A stretch of 64,000 bases of DNA from Sorex araneus (GCF_027595985.1 NC_073305.1:87662626-87726625); one strand, 5' to 3'; positions 1 to 10,664 are shown, counted from the stretch's first letter. Made by a program: numbers and translations. The notes: generated by a model not told the origin, from the sequence alone.

Positions 1-371
1 CCCTATAAAGGTCACCTTGAACAGAGGGAGGGCGTGCAATGCTGCCCGAGCCCATCTGCTTCTTGCGCTCACGTGATCAAGCACATGTGACACCTGAGCA
101 CATGCATTGCCTGCATCTCCCCTCTTGAGATGTGTACTTTCATGCTTTCGTGTCTAATGCTAGGATGTATGTAGGGACCCTCTCCGCCCTTGGAGAAGCC
201 CTTGGTTCTCTCTTGAGCGCGTTACTCTCTCTCCCTCCACACCTTAAAACCCTCCAAATAAAATCTATTTACTTCACTGCTTGTCTACTCCTGAAATTCC
301 TTTCTGTGAGGCAAGACAAGAACCCAGTGACCCTGGGTCCCGGGTGGCAGAAGCGGATGGGGAGAAAGTGA
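1..371 (+). mobile_element. LTR-like sequence of an endogenous retrovirus (3' part)
   Basis: The stretch has a retroviral LTR look: an AATAAAA signal near 257-263 shortly after 'ccttaaaaccctcc', followed by a short R/U5-like segment 'tcctttctgtgaggcaagac'. The left end is cut by the window edge and no coding part of a provirus follows. The class could not be fixed by eye. Confidence 0.45.
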
Positions 372-856
372 CCATTTTTCTCCTCCCCGCTTCGCATAAG
401 TCACCCATGGGGCCCACTGACATCAAAGGGACTGTGGCAGTTTGAGAGAGATGCCACAGATATCAGCGCCAGGCGGTCTTGGCAGGAGCAGAACTCTGAA
501 TCCAGTCTATGGAGCAAAGGGCAAGAGCCATTTGAGCTGAGGGAATTGACATCAGCCAACAGAGGGGACGCCAACAACCACAACCACCTGCTGGCTGCTG
601 GTGATGGCAGATGCTGTCCCCTGGAATTCACTAGGAAGCTGACTTCTCAAAGGGCCAAGCTGGGTGAAGGGCCAGATGGAGTGCGTCTTCCTGCACTCAA
701 TCTCCCAAAGTGTGGGTGTGAAATCAATAAATAAAGTTGTGCTCTTTTGCCATGTGTGTCCAGTGGCCATGAGCCACTTCCCCACTCCAGCCGGCAGCCA
801 ACCAAGAGGCGCACGAAGGAGGGGCCAGGGCCACCAGGCTGGTTGGTGCTCTGTAG
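372..856. other. Unassigned intergenic sequence
   Basis: Single-copy-looking DNA between the LTR-like end and the first SINE. The open frames here are unsupported by homology. I see no gene. Confidence 0.5.
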
Positions 857-1103
857 CACTGTCACACTATCATCCCATTGCTCATCGATTTGCTCGAGCG
901 GGCACCAGTAATGTCTCCATCGTGAGGCTTGTTGTTACAGTTTTGGGCATATTGAATATGCCACAGGTACCTTGCCAGGCTCTGCCATGCGGGCGGGATA
1001 CTCTCAGTAGCTTGCCGGGCTCTCCGAGAGGGAGGGAGGAATCAAACCCGGGTCAGCCGCGAGCAAGGCAAATGCCCTACCAACTCTGCTATCACTCTAG
1101 TCT
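857..1103 (-). mobile_element. RTE-tailed SINE, near full length
   Basis: This family is best read at 54452-54697. The minus-strand order is a tRNA-like head with B box (GGGTTTGATTCC-like), then 'ctctcggagagcccggcaagct', 'gcacggcagagcctggcaag', 'aatatgccaaaa..gtaacaa', and the tail 'cattactggtgcccgctcga..aaatcgatgagcaatggg'. The tail is the same as the 3' end of the RTE LINE. Confidence 0.85.
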
Positions 1104-1170
1104 CTGCTCAGTTGTCGTTTATTCCAATCTCCGTCCCGCCTTTTATTTCATCTTAGGTTTACTTCCTTCT

Positions 1171-1850
1171 TAATAATCTTTCTAGTCATTTTGTATGGAC
1201 ACAGTAAGAGATATATTGAGTCTGTAGGGTGGCTCTCCTGGAAACATCTCGGTATAGAACAGACTACAGTTCTCAGGCCAGATCAGTCCTTCCTAACCCT
1301 AGCAGGGTCCTTGTCCAATCACTTTTCTTTGGGTCATGACAGAATTTGTCTATGACCGTGCTCTTAAATGATAAGTTTTATGGCACTTGGCCTGTCCCAT
1401 TTCAAGCTTATAGCTTGCCCTGGGTCCCATCCAGTCCCTTCGTCGAGACTCTGCTTTTGGGGTGTTAGGAACTAAGGGCAACTGAGGCTTAAGTCGAGTA
1501 AATATGACAGATACCCAAGAATACTAGCTGGGTTCCAAAGGTCTTTGGCTGCCGGGGCTCTGCTCAGGGTGAGGAGGGAAACTCAACCCGTCCCCCTCTG
1601 AGGGGCCCTGGTGAAGACAGCTAGGCGCGGGGCCAAGACACTCTGCCCCTAGTAAAGAGAGTAAAGAGAGGCTGCCAAAATCTCAGGGCTAGGACGAATG
1701 GAGATGTTACTGGTGCCTACTCGAGCAAATTGGTGATCAATGGGATGACAGTGATACCCAAGAATAAATATTATTTGGAGTCAATGAACTCCCAAGTTAC
1801 AAAAGCATAGCATTAACTGTCTTCCTTCCTTCCAAAGGACATACTCTGGA
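1171..1850 (+). mobile_element. LTR-like interspersed repeat, copy 1, interrupted
   Basis: The block 'ctagtcattttgtatggaca' through 'cctaaccctagcagggtcc' to 'ggaactaagggcaactgagg' recurs at 31886-32345 and inverted at 29395-29890. It is broken at about 1525-1750 by other sequence including an RTE 3' end. No coding potential; LTR origin is an inference from length and lack of ORFs. Confidence 0.6.
1690..1757 (+). mobile_element. RTE LINE 3' terminal fragment
   Basis: 'aggacgaatggagatgtta' to 'gggatgacagtgatac' is the last ~65 bp of the RTE element. It retains the coding-side 'gacgaatggag' that the SINE tail lacks, so it derives from the LINE and not from the SINE. Confidence 0.7.
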
Positions 1851-2125
1851 TAAATCTACCTTCATATTTTCTTGGTTTTGAGCCACACCCAGTGCTGCTA
1901 GGGGCCATCCTTGTTCTGTGCTCAGGTCCTGGAAGTATGGGATTCCAATGAGGGTTGCAGCTCCAGCTGTGTGCGGGCTCAGCTCAGCTAACCTTAACCC
2001 TCAGACTATCTCTTCAGCCCTTGGTCCTCAAAATGCATCTCCTTTCAGCAAACAAACAAAAATGCACCTAAGGCCACTGTGTCTCCCTCCCATCTCATTG
2101 TTCTCTGTGTGTGTTCTCTCTGTGT

Positions 2126-2130
<5 letters not shown>

Positions 2131-2160
<30 letters not shown>

Positions 2161-2168
2161 ACACACAC
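2131..2168. repeat. (TG)n-GCGC-(AC)n dinucleotide repeat
   Basis: Alternating GT for 26 bp, a GCGC centre and alternating AC. The two arms are complementary and could form a hairpin or Z-DNA. Confidence 0.9.
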
Positions 2169-2235
2169 AATCGTTGTGTGTGGCCATCCTGAAACACTAT
2201 TTTTTGAGAATAACCTGGACTACTCCATTCCTCTC

Positions 2236-2325
2236 GGAGAGCGCAGCAAGTCTCACAGTGGAGACGTTACTGGTGCCCGCTTGAGCACATCGATGAATAA
2301 CAGGACGACAGTGCTACAGTGCTAA
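2236..2325 (+). mobile_element. RTE-tailed SINE, 5'-truncated
   Basis: Begins at 'agtctcacagtggagacgtt' and runs to 'acgacagtgctacagtgc'. Only the LINE-related tail and a short body piece are present. Confidence 0.75.
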
Positions 2326-2589
2326 CCTGGACCACGGCTCACTCAGTTACTCTGTTGGCAACAGTTACTCTGTTGGGAGATGGAAAAAGGGAGAAAGGGC
2401 TTGAGACAGTAGGAATCTGGCCAAAGATATGATGGTGACAAAATTGAGGAGGAATGGGGAGAAAGGGAACGAGCTTCTTTCCAATGTGGGGAATGAACTA
2501 TGTAAGTTAAGGGCCTGACAGCCTGAGAAGAAAAAATCTGGGAATTTGTCTTCAAGGGCAGTAGCTTGGCCTCTTGTATTTAATGCCCC

Positions 2590-3185
2590 TAATCTAATAC
2601 AGGCAGAAGCCAACTTTCCTTCTGGGTTGCTTTCTTCAAGAGCGTCAAAGAAGTAGTTAAGAGGACAAAGAACCTCCCGCTCCAGGCACATCTGTTCGAC
2701 TCCACTGTTCTTCCTGCACTAATATATGCCTCAGAGACCTGGGCCCTGTGAAAACAGGATGAGAACGCTATTTGGGTATCCCAAAGAGGAATCGAAAGAG
2801 CCATGCTAGGAGTATCACGTTTCACTCAAGTGAGAGAAGGAATCCAAAGTTCTGACCTCCATTGACGATCAAGAACCAGGGATGCTGCCTCGTTTGCCAA
2901 GGCGTCGAACATCAGATGGATCAGACATGTAATTTGATTTGAAGACGATGGCTGGACTAGAGCTGTTACCGACTGGACTCCATGGAATGTCAAAAGAACT
3001 CCTGGCTGCCCACCTCCGAGATGGTCAGACTTCTTCGTCAAGACCCTAAATGAACGGTTTGAGGTTCTTCGTGTTCCTGGAGTGAGCAGATGCCATTGGG
3101 CTACACTAGCACATGAATAAGGACGAATGGAGACATTATTGGCGCTCACTCGAGCAAGGGATGACCAGTGATACAAGTGATACAA
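2590..3185 (+). mobile_element. RTE-type non-LTR retrotransposon, 3' part of ORF and 3' end
   Basis: Translated plus-strand pieces match the C-terminal part of RTE/BovB-like reverse transcriptase ORFs: [75 protein letters not shown] and HWATLAHE. Stops and frame shifts make it inactive. It ends in a short tandem 'agtgatac' tail and not in poly-A, as usual for RTE elements. The start shown is where similarity becomes visible. Confidence 0.85.
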
Positions 3186-3240
3186 TCTTCTAACACAGGC
3201 AGAAGCCAGCTTTTCTTCTGCGTTGCTTTCTTCAAGAGTC
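3186..3240 (+). mobile_element. Second RTE ORF fragment repeating 2592-2642
   Basis: 'acaggcagaagccag' to 'gttgctttcttcaagag' repeats, with about 90% identity, the first 50 bp of the preceding RTE fragment, directly after its 3' tail. It then diverges. It could be a second truncated copy or a local duplication. Confidence 0.65.
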
Positions 3241-4286
3241 AGTCTAGAGGGCCCCCTGGTGTCTGAAACAATTAAACTCCCAAAGGCAACCTTTGCAAAT
3301 GACTTCAGATCTACCACTCACAGCAGGTTCTTGATTCATGAGCACTGGAAGGAGTGGCAAGCCAGAATGGTGGCATGAAGTAGCCCATCTTCATTAACGC
3401 CCCATGTACCCCAATAATACAGACCCCGGGGTATAATGAAGCCAGTGGATTGCTCCCAAGTGTCACTTTGTTCCCAGCTGGGTACTAAATGCTTCTACTC
3501 CAACAGCTTAGTCCAAAAGACAATCCTCATTTCTGCAAATCCTCATTACCTGCAAGTTCAGGGGAATTTCACCCCACCCCACAGTGATTCAATAGAAGAA
3601 CTCAAAGAAGCTACAAAAGCGGTGGTACTCCTAGCTATGGTTTAGGTCGGCTACGAGCCTAAGAAGAGGCACATAGGGTGGAACCCAGGAGGGCCACAAA
3701 CATGGAGCGTCCGGCTGTCTTCCTGTGGAGCCAGTTGTGGCCAACGTAAATTCCTCCCTACAATCATGTGTGCTAAGGAGCACTGTCAATTGTGAGAGTT
3801 TGGAGAGTTCCCTGCGGCCCTGAGGCGTGGTTTCCTGCCCCCTGCATGTCAGAGCTGGAATCCAGGCCCTAAGCCCCCATCAAACATGATGAGGTGGTTC
3901 CCCCTAACTCAGTCAACATCAGGATAGCCCCAGGCCCTCAGGCAAACAAAAACCCTCATCTCAGTGCGGACCTCCCAAGGGTTTAGATATTGACTCTTAG
4001 ACGCCAAGGCTGGACCCAGCTCTGGACACATTTGCCTTCTACTGTGCCTCTCCCCCTTCCTGTCCTCTCATTGACTCTCCTGTCAGAGTTCCATCCTCCC
4101 GGTCAGAAGCAGACAGAAGCCCAGGCTGTCTCGCTGTATCTTGGGCTTGGCCACTGCTGCTCTGTCCCCTAAACTTTGCTCTCCCAGGAGTCCCAAACAC
4201 TAGAGTGGTGACAGAATCACATGGGAAAATGTGAAGACAAAACGTTGCTTGCCCTTGCTGCCGTACTGTTTGTCTGCCCTGATCTA
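3241..4286. other. Intergenic sequence without recognised features
   Basis: No exon, RNA gene or clear repeat was recognised. Codon-like frames here are short and have no homology I can name. Confidence 0.5.
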
Positions 4287-4465
4287 TTTTTTTTTTCTTT
4301 GCTTTTTAGGTCACACCTGGCAATGCTCAGGGGTTACTCCTGGCTTTGCACTCAGGAATCACTCCTGTCAGTGCTCAGGGGATTATATGGGATGCTGGGA
4401 ATCAAGCCTGGGTCAGCCAAGTGCAGGACAAACGCCCTACCTGCTGTGCTATCGCCCCAGCCCCC
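4287..4465 (-). mobile_element. SOR-type SINE
   Basis: Inverted copy: T-run, 'ggtcacacctggcaatgctc', 'ggggattatatgggatgctg', ending 'gctatcgccccagcccc'. About 85-90% to the consensus described at 42704-42884. Confidence 0.9.
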
Positions 4466-4505
4466 ATCTGTCCTGATCTTACTCTGATAAAACACCTCCA
4501 TGTTC

Positions 4506-4685
4506 AGGGCTGGAGCAAGTAGGGCATTTGCCTTGCACGTGGCCAACCCCAGGTTCGATTCTCAGCATCCCATATGGTCCCCTGAGCACCGCCAGGAGTA
4601 ATTCTTGAGTGTACAGCCAGGAGTAACCCTTGTGCATCACCGGGTGTGACCCGAAAAGAAAAAAAAAACAAAAAACAAAAAAACC
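4506..4685 (+). mobile_element. SOR-type SINE
   Basis: Head 'gggctggagcaagtagggca' with a short deletion in the A-box region, then B box 'ggttcgattc' and an A-rich tail with CA interruptions. It lies 40 bp from an opposite-strand copy, so the two could pair as an inverted repeat. Confidence 0.9.
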
Positions 4686-5279
4686 CCTCCATGCTTACGA
4701 GGACTAAGACCCACATTCACCATCTCTTGGCCGCTGCCTGCTTGATTTTGCACAGTGGAACATGAGATGCTTCCCACAAGGAACGAGGTTGATAGACCAG
4801 TCATCAAAACCAGGCCCTACTTCGGTTATTATCCGTCTAAGTGTATTATGGTCACCCAAAGCAACAAGACTTCTTTTTCCAAAATGACTTCTGTTGTTTA
4901 CATGTCTGTCTCCCTGACAGTGCTATGGATTTTTCTAGATTAGGGCTCTGTTTTAAGGTTTGCCTCCTGGACCCCTGGTTAATGAGATGTAAATCAATGC
5001 AGGTAAAACAGCATGGATGAGTGATCCTTTTAGTTCTGAAATGCAAAACAATTAGAAGCCTATGAATAACCACTTGGGTATATTTATGTATTCCTATATG
5101 TGCACAAATATAACTGGAAGATGAGAACTATGTTTGTTCTCTAGGGAGCAAAAGTGGGTATCTGGGGGATAGAGCTGAAAAGAATGCATCTAACCTTATA
5201 TTTCCTTACACTGTGTTGAATTCTAAACCAAGTGAACATGTTATGTCTTTTGAACAATTTAGAAACTCTAGCAAACCAG

Positions 5280-5740
5280 ATAGTTATTTGTAAATTATTT
5301 TATTTTTGCGAATACTGAATACCATAGATTTAGCACAGTTGAGAAAAGAGCGATTCACTGGATAGTTTGTTGCTATTAGACACCAAAAATGAGGGTTTTG
5401 ATAAAGAAAGGCATCATGTAGCTTGGGGAGAACATGAGGTCCTGCCCATTCTAGTCAGCAAGAATGAGTAATCACATCAAAAGGCCAATGTCTCCAAAAC
5501 AGCTTACAGAAAAAAGTTCCATAAGAATCACTGGACATCCCCCCACCCCCCTCACACACACACAAACATGTCAATGTTTCTCAAAGAGTTTTTTTTTTAA
5601 ATGCAAGACCCAGCTTAGGGACAAGGATGCATAGCACCATAGCAGAGCTGGGGTCACAGCAACTTGGCATCAATTAAGAGTGTGGTGGACAATGAGGTCT
5701 GCAGGGACAAGCTCTCACTCACAGATGAATACACATGTTT
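5280..5740 (-). other. GSTA4: Probable GSTA4 3' UTR with poly(A) signal
   Basis: About 460 bp of SINE-free sequence follows the stop codon. A minus-strand AATAAA (plus-strand tttatt at 5299-5304) would place cleavage near 5275-5285. The length is an estimate from this signal; no transcript evidence is available. Confidence 0.6.
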
Positions 5741-5863
5741 TTATGGCATAAAGATGTTGTAGACAGTTCTCACATAGATGTCATCAGGAGGGGGCTTCTT
5801 CTTGCTACCAGGCTCGAGAAATTTCTTAATGGTGGGCACATTACTTATTTTCACTGAGAACTC
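5741..5863 (-). CDS. GSTA4: GSTA4 last coding exon (residues 183-222) with stop
   Basis: Encodes EFSVKISNVPTIKKFLEPGS, then KKKPPPDDIYVRTVYNIFMP and a TAA stop at 5743-5741. Tyr212, which orients 4-hydroxynonenal in GSTA4, is kept in DDIY. The C-terminal tail reads IFMP where human GSTA4 has IFRP. The acceptor is 'ttttcag'. Confidence 0.97.
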   Translation of the reverse strand, partial: EFSVKISNVPTIKKFLEPGSKKKPPPDDIYVRTVYNIFMP

Positions 5864-5964
5864 CTGAAAAAGAACACAAATGTTGAAGGTGAATAGCCAC
5901 TAATTACTGTAACAATACCGTGATGCATTGTGGCCCAACCACATTCAATCAATATTTGTTGCAG

Positions 5965-6148
5965 CTGGGACCAGAGTGATGGTACAGCGGGTAGGGCACT
6001 TGCCTTGCACACAGACAACTTGGGCTCGATCCCTGGCACTGGTATGGTCCCTTGAGCACCACTAGGAGTAATTACTGAGTGCAGAGCCAGCAATAACTCC
6101 TAAGTGTTGCCAGGTGTGCCCTCCACCCCCCCAAAAAAAAAAAGAATA
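5965..6148 (+). mobile_element. SOR-type SINE with 14-bp target-site duplication
   Basis: The element is flanked by perfect 'aatatttgttgcag' at 5951-5964 and 6149-6162, direct proof of insertion by target-primed reverse transcription. Confidence 0.93.
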
Positions 6149-7179
6149 AATATTTGTTGCAGCGATCAAACCAGAACTGGAATCCAGCATCTCAACTTGA
6201 ATATCTTGGCTGATTATATACAGACAATGGTTTTAGACCAAGCTTGCTGCAATTCTCACAATATGCCCCCAACTCGGTCTTCTTGCAGAGGGCAAAATAA
6301 AAGAAAATATGTAGACTGGGATTATTATACTTAAGGAAAGAAAAATAATTATGGGAAGAACTTCAAATATATTGATCTACTCAGAGAAAATGCAGGAGTC
6401 ATGTATAAAAAAGGGTTTTATAAAGTCATCAGATGGAGCAACTTATATATCAGGGTTCAGTTTCCTTGGACTTTCCCACTCATTAACAATATTTTGGCTA
6501 TGTGTAGAAAATGGCCAGTCACATTTTTTTTTGTAGTCTAAAACTCATATACAAGAACTTAATGAAAAAAAAATTCCTCCATTCATAGGGATAAATCTCA
6601 CCCATTCTCAGAAATTTATAAGTTCACTAGATCTAGTGAAAATTCTAAACCATATCAAGGACCCATTAGCATATTTAACTGTTTTAATAAAACTTTCAAA
6701 GCCAACAGACCTTTACTTAAAATACTACCATTTATTGTCAAGTGAGTACAATTGGCTGTCTAAGTATACAAACACATGTAAACATATATGTCACTAATAT
6801 TCATAAAAACTAATAATTATATCAATTAATTACACATAAATATGGGTTTATTAGTTATTTTAACTATCTATAATATCACATTTTAAATATCACACCAATG
6901 TTTAGAAGCTTGTCTCATAGGATTTATCATTCCAGGATTAAGCTATGGTTCACAGTTACCATGTGTAAAACAACTTTAAATACTATTTTTCAAACCCTTT
7001 AATTCATCTCATATATCATTTTAGAGTCAAAAGTCTTTTAATGCTGATTCTTCCTGTTAATTAGAGATTAAAGTTACACTTACATGCCCGGTGTTAAGAA
7101 CAAGATGTTAGCATCGAAGGTGGAAAATATTAGTAGGTTTCTGGGCTATTTAAGAGACTTATTGGTATTATTATTATTT

Positions 7180-7352
7180 GGGGGTGGGGTACTTAAGAGC
7201 TAAATCTGGCTATCCTCAGGGGTTAGTCCTGGCTCTGCACTCAGGAATGACTCCTGACGATGCTCAGGAGACCATCTAGGACGCTGGGGATCAAAGCCAG
7301 GTTAGCAGAGTGCAAGGTAAGCTCCCCACCTCCTGTACTACCTCTCTGACCT
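7180..7352 (-). mobile_element. Old SOR-type SINE
   Basis: Diverged inverted copy; 'ctcaggggttagtcctggctctgcactcagg' region and 'gatgctcaggagaccat' remain recognisable, the head is degraded. Confidence 0.7.
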
Positions 7353-7399
7353 GAATGAATGTTCAGTTTCTGTATATGCAAGAATAGATAAAGATTTTA

Positions 7400-7545
7400 A
7401 AAAATTATTATCGACGACTTGGTGGTGGAATATGTGCACTGGTGAAGGGATGGGTGTTTGAGCATTGTATAACTGAGACTTAAACCTGAAAGCTTGGTAA
7501 CTTTCCACATGGTGATTCAATAAAAGAATAAAATTTTAAAAAATA
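7400..7545 (+). mobile_element. 3' end of the composite (VNTR/L1-like) element
   Basis: 'ttggtggtggaatatgtgca' to 'gtgattcaataaaagaataaa' matches the 3' end of the elements at 16040-16440, 33800-34170 and 34183-35620. Confidence 0.75.
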
Positions 7546-7671
7546 AAAAAATATATTATTGATGATTTCTGTTCTCATTCTGAGAACATGCATTTAACTA
7601 GTGGTTGTCTCTACTGGTATAGCAAAATGATATGATAGGGAAAAAATTCTTTTAAAACTTTGTTACTCTGG

Positions 7672-7830
7672 GCTGGAGACTAGTGCAGAGGCTGAGGTTA
7701 AGGCACTTGCCTTGCACATGGCTGACCTGGATTCCATCCCCGGCACCCACCACCTCAGGAGTGATCCCTGAGTGCAGAGCTAAGAGTAGCCTCTGAACAC
7801 TTCAAGGTATGCCCCCATAACTCCCCACCC
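7672..7830 (+). mobile_element. Old SOR-type SINE
   Basis: 'gggctggagactagtgcagagg' head and 'cttgccttgcacatggctgacc' are clear, but the middle reads 'catccccggcacccaccacc', lacking the cccatatggt block. Confidence 0.7.
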
Positions 7831-7967
7831 CCACAATGTTGTTACTCTTTGGAAATTAAATGTATGTCTCTTTATTTTCTATCAAAGATGTGTACATATG
7901 AGTCTATATTGGGAATACCAATTCTTTTCTAAAAAATAGGGAACATTTATGGAAATATTCTAGGCTT

Positions 7968-8035
7968 TGAGGCTCTCTCCCCCTCCTCCTCTTTCTCCCT
8001 CTCTTTCTCCCTCTCTCTCTCCCTCTCTCTCTCTG
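7968..8035. repeat. CT-rich low-complexity tract
   Basis: Polypyrimidine (CCCTCTCTCT) run about 65 bp long. Confidence 0.85.
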
Positions 8036-8417
8036 AAAACCCAGGCTCCTCACAGCACAGAAGTAGTTACAAACATGACCCAAGGGAATGAGTGTGGCTT
8101 TGAGCCCATGAAACATATATATGGAGGCTGACATTTGAGCTTCATGTGTCTTAAAGTGTCACTGTTCTTTTGACATTTTTCCAAACACTTAAAAATGAAG
8201 AAACCGTTCTTGGCGTGCGGATTGTTCAAAAATAGCTGCAGAACCAATTAGGCCAAAGGGGTTCTGGTTTCCCAACCTCCCAGCACAGCGGCCAGCCTGA
8301 GATGGAAGGAAAAGATTCCTGACAGAACCCACTCAGGGAGTCACTTCAGCTCACACTTCACCTCCTCAGTGAACTTATATAGATAAACCAAAAAACTTAT
8401 ATATATTTTTCCTCATA

Positions 8418-8462
8418 CATATATACTTTATTCCTCATATATATATGTATATATATATATAC
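8418..8462. repeat. TA-rich microsatellite
   Basis: 'atatatatatgtatatatata' type repeat, imperfect. Confidence 0.85.
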
Positions 8463-8549
8463 TTTATTTCCTCGTACATGAATTGAAGTCTTTGGATAAG
8501 GTTTCATTTTATCAAGCCCCTTTTGTCTTCAATATTCTAATTCCAGGGA

Positions 8550-8642
8550 ACAAGTATATCGTTCAATGGTAGAGCATATACTTTGCGTGTACGAAGTCTT
8601 GGTTTCAATCCCTGAAACTCACTCTACTCAAAAAAAAAAAAA
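8550..8642 (+). mobile_element. Short tRNA-derived SINE-like element
   Basis: 'gttcaatggtagagcatata' and 'ggtttcaatccctg' form A- and B-box-like motifs of a tRNA-Ala type head, followed directly by poly-A. It lacks the SOR body. Confidence 0.5.
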
Positions 8643-8891
8643 TTCTAGGATTATCCAGGTACTGCTAGGGTGGTCCCAGAGGCCTCCAAAACCACCTTTG
8701 GGCCAGAAATACTGAACCACCTGATTGGCTAAGTATCTCCAGGAGTGGCCCCTAGGCCCCAGGAGCATTGCTTGGGAGCCACCCCCACCCCAACCTGTCT
8801 TTCATGAAAAAGAAGATAAAATTCTAGAATCAATTCTGCCATGCATTACTCAGGAGTGTGTCCTAAGTATTAATTATCACGATATCACTGT

Positions 8892-9123
8892 TATCCATCA
8901 CTCATCGATTTGCTTGTGTGGGCACCAGTAACGTCTCCATTGTGAGACTTGTTGTTACTGATTTTGGCATATCGAATACACCACGGGTAGCTTGCCAGGC
9001 TCTGCCGTGCGGGCGAGACACTCTCGGTAGCTTGCTGGGCTCTCCCAGAGGGGTGGAGGAATCGAACACTGGTCGACCACATGCAAGGCGAATGCCCTAC
9101 TCACTGTGCTATCACTCCAACCC
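8892..9123 (-). mobile_element. RTE-tailed SINE, near full length
   Basis: Inverted copy from 'tcactcatcgatttgcttgt' (tail) to 'gtgctatcactccaacccc' (head). Confidence 0.88.
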
Positions 9124-9429
9124 CTGTTCTGATCTGAGGCAATTTTATTTCTGAGAACAGGAGTCATACCTCAATAGCGACACGAGTTTTGATGCTGACC
9201 CTCAAGTGCTCAGGTCAACATATCTGGCGCTAAGAGATGGCCAGACCTTTTGTCCCTATAATTACTCATATGGCGAGTCTCTTTGGCAAACTGAGTATGT
9301 CATTTGTTCTAAGAACACAGTTAAGGACAAAAGATAATGTACATGTTACATATCCTAACATGTACATTATCTTTTTAGCAATAATGATCTGAGGAGCAGG
9401 AAAACAATTTCAAATTTGTAGCTTTATAG

Positions 9430-9575
9430 TCAGAAAGATAGTACAGCAGGTAAGGCACATCCAACCTAGGTTCAATCCACAGCACTACACAGGGTCCCCT
9501 GCGCCCACCATCAGAGTTCTCTGAGCAGAGTCAGTGAACCCTGAGCACAGCTGGGTGTGGTACCCCTCTCCCAAA
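9430..9575 (+). mobile_element. Old SOR-type SINE
   Basis: 'cagaaagatagtacagcagg', 'ggttcaatccacagcac' and 'gagcacagctgggtgtggta' mark a much diverged copy. Confidence 0.6.
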
Positions 9576-9959
9576 ATCATACCTTTATCTCATTCTAATA
9601 ACCAGACTGCAAAAAAAATAACCCAACCAATTATAGAACAAGGCAATTCGAGAGGAGTTTCCTTGCTTTGCTCCCAAGATGTCATATATGACAAACACAA
9701 AATTATACTCGATGATTTAAAGAAATTGAGTTTTTCCTCTAAGATTAGGAACCACTACTATTCAATACAGCAGAAGTCCTGGCAAGAGCAATCCGGCAAG
9801 AGAAGAATCTAGAAGGTATCCAAGTTAGAAAGGAAGAAGTAAAACTAACACTAGTGCATATGATATGAAAACATAAATAGAAAATCCCAAAAGACTCCAG
9901 TGAAAATGTATCAGACATACTAAATACAAAAGGCTATCAGATAGAATAGAGTAAAAGCA

Positions 9960-10033
9960 CGGTAGCACTGTCATCCCGTTGTTCATCGATTTGCTCGAGC
10001 GGATACCAGTAATGTCTCCATTGTGAGACTTGT
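9960..10033 (-). mobile_element. 74-bp RTE-tail-only insertion with 12-bp target-site duplication
   Basis: Only the tail of the RTE-tailed SINE is present. 'agagtaaaagca' flanks it at 9948-9959 and 10034-10045. The first bases inside are the tail 'cactgtcatcc' unit read inverted. Confidence 0.85.
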
Positions 10034-10069
10034 AGAGTAAAAGCAAGTTTTAAAATTAATTTCCAAAAT

Positions 10070-10247
10070 ACATTGGTCGGACTTCTTCGTCAAGACCCTG
10101 AATGAGCGGTTTGATGGTCTTCGAGTTCCTGGAATGAGCAGACACCATTGGGCTACACTAGCACATGACAGGGATGCCAAGACATTACTGGCACTCGCTC
10201 AAGCAAATCGATGAGCAACAGGATGACAGGTGATACAGGTGATACTG
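10070..10247 (+). mobile_element. RTE LINE, 3' end
   Basis: Encodes [13 protein letters not shown] and [11 protein letters not shown] before a tandem 'ggtgatacaggtgatac' tail. About 90% identical to 3027-3185. Confidence 0.85.
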
Positions 10248-10589
10248 TGTTTGTATAGTACACAAATAATGAACTAGCAGAAAGAGAAATCAAGAAAATG
10301 ATCCCACTTACAATTGCATCAGAAATAATTAAACACCTTGAAGTGAATTTAACCAAAGCAGCCAAAGTCTCAAACAATAAAAACTATAATATACTGTTTG
10401 GAGCAACAGAAGAAAACTCAGAGATAAAAAGAGATTCTGTGTTCAGAATCAAATGAGAAAAAAGAACATAGTTAACATGGTTATATTACTGAAAGTGATA
10501 ATAGATTCTATATGACCCTTACCAAAATCACAAAGGCATTCCTCATAGAAATATAATTTAAATTTAAAGGGATATACTTAGTAACCCTT

Positions 10590-10627
10590 CAGTATCTGTA
10601 TTGCAACCATAATGTCCAAAGTGGAAA

Positions 10628-10664
<37 letters not shown>

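Noticed and set aside
664-1173. A 169-codon plus-strand frame
   Set aside because: Its second half is an inverted RTE-tailed SINE; no homology and no splice or promoter context.
8550-8642. Possible tRNA gene
   Set aside because: Only A- and B-box-like motifs are present with no cloverleaf 3' half; a poly-A run follows at once, so it is a SINE remnant.
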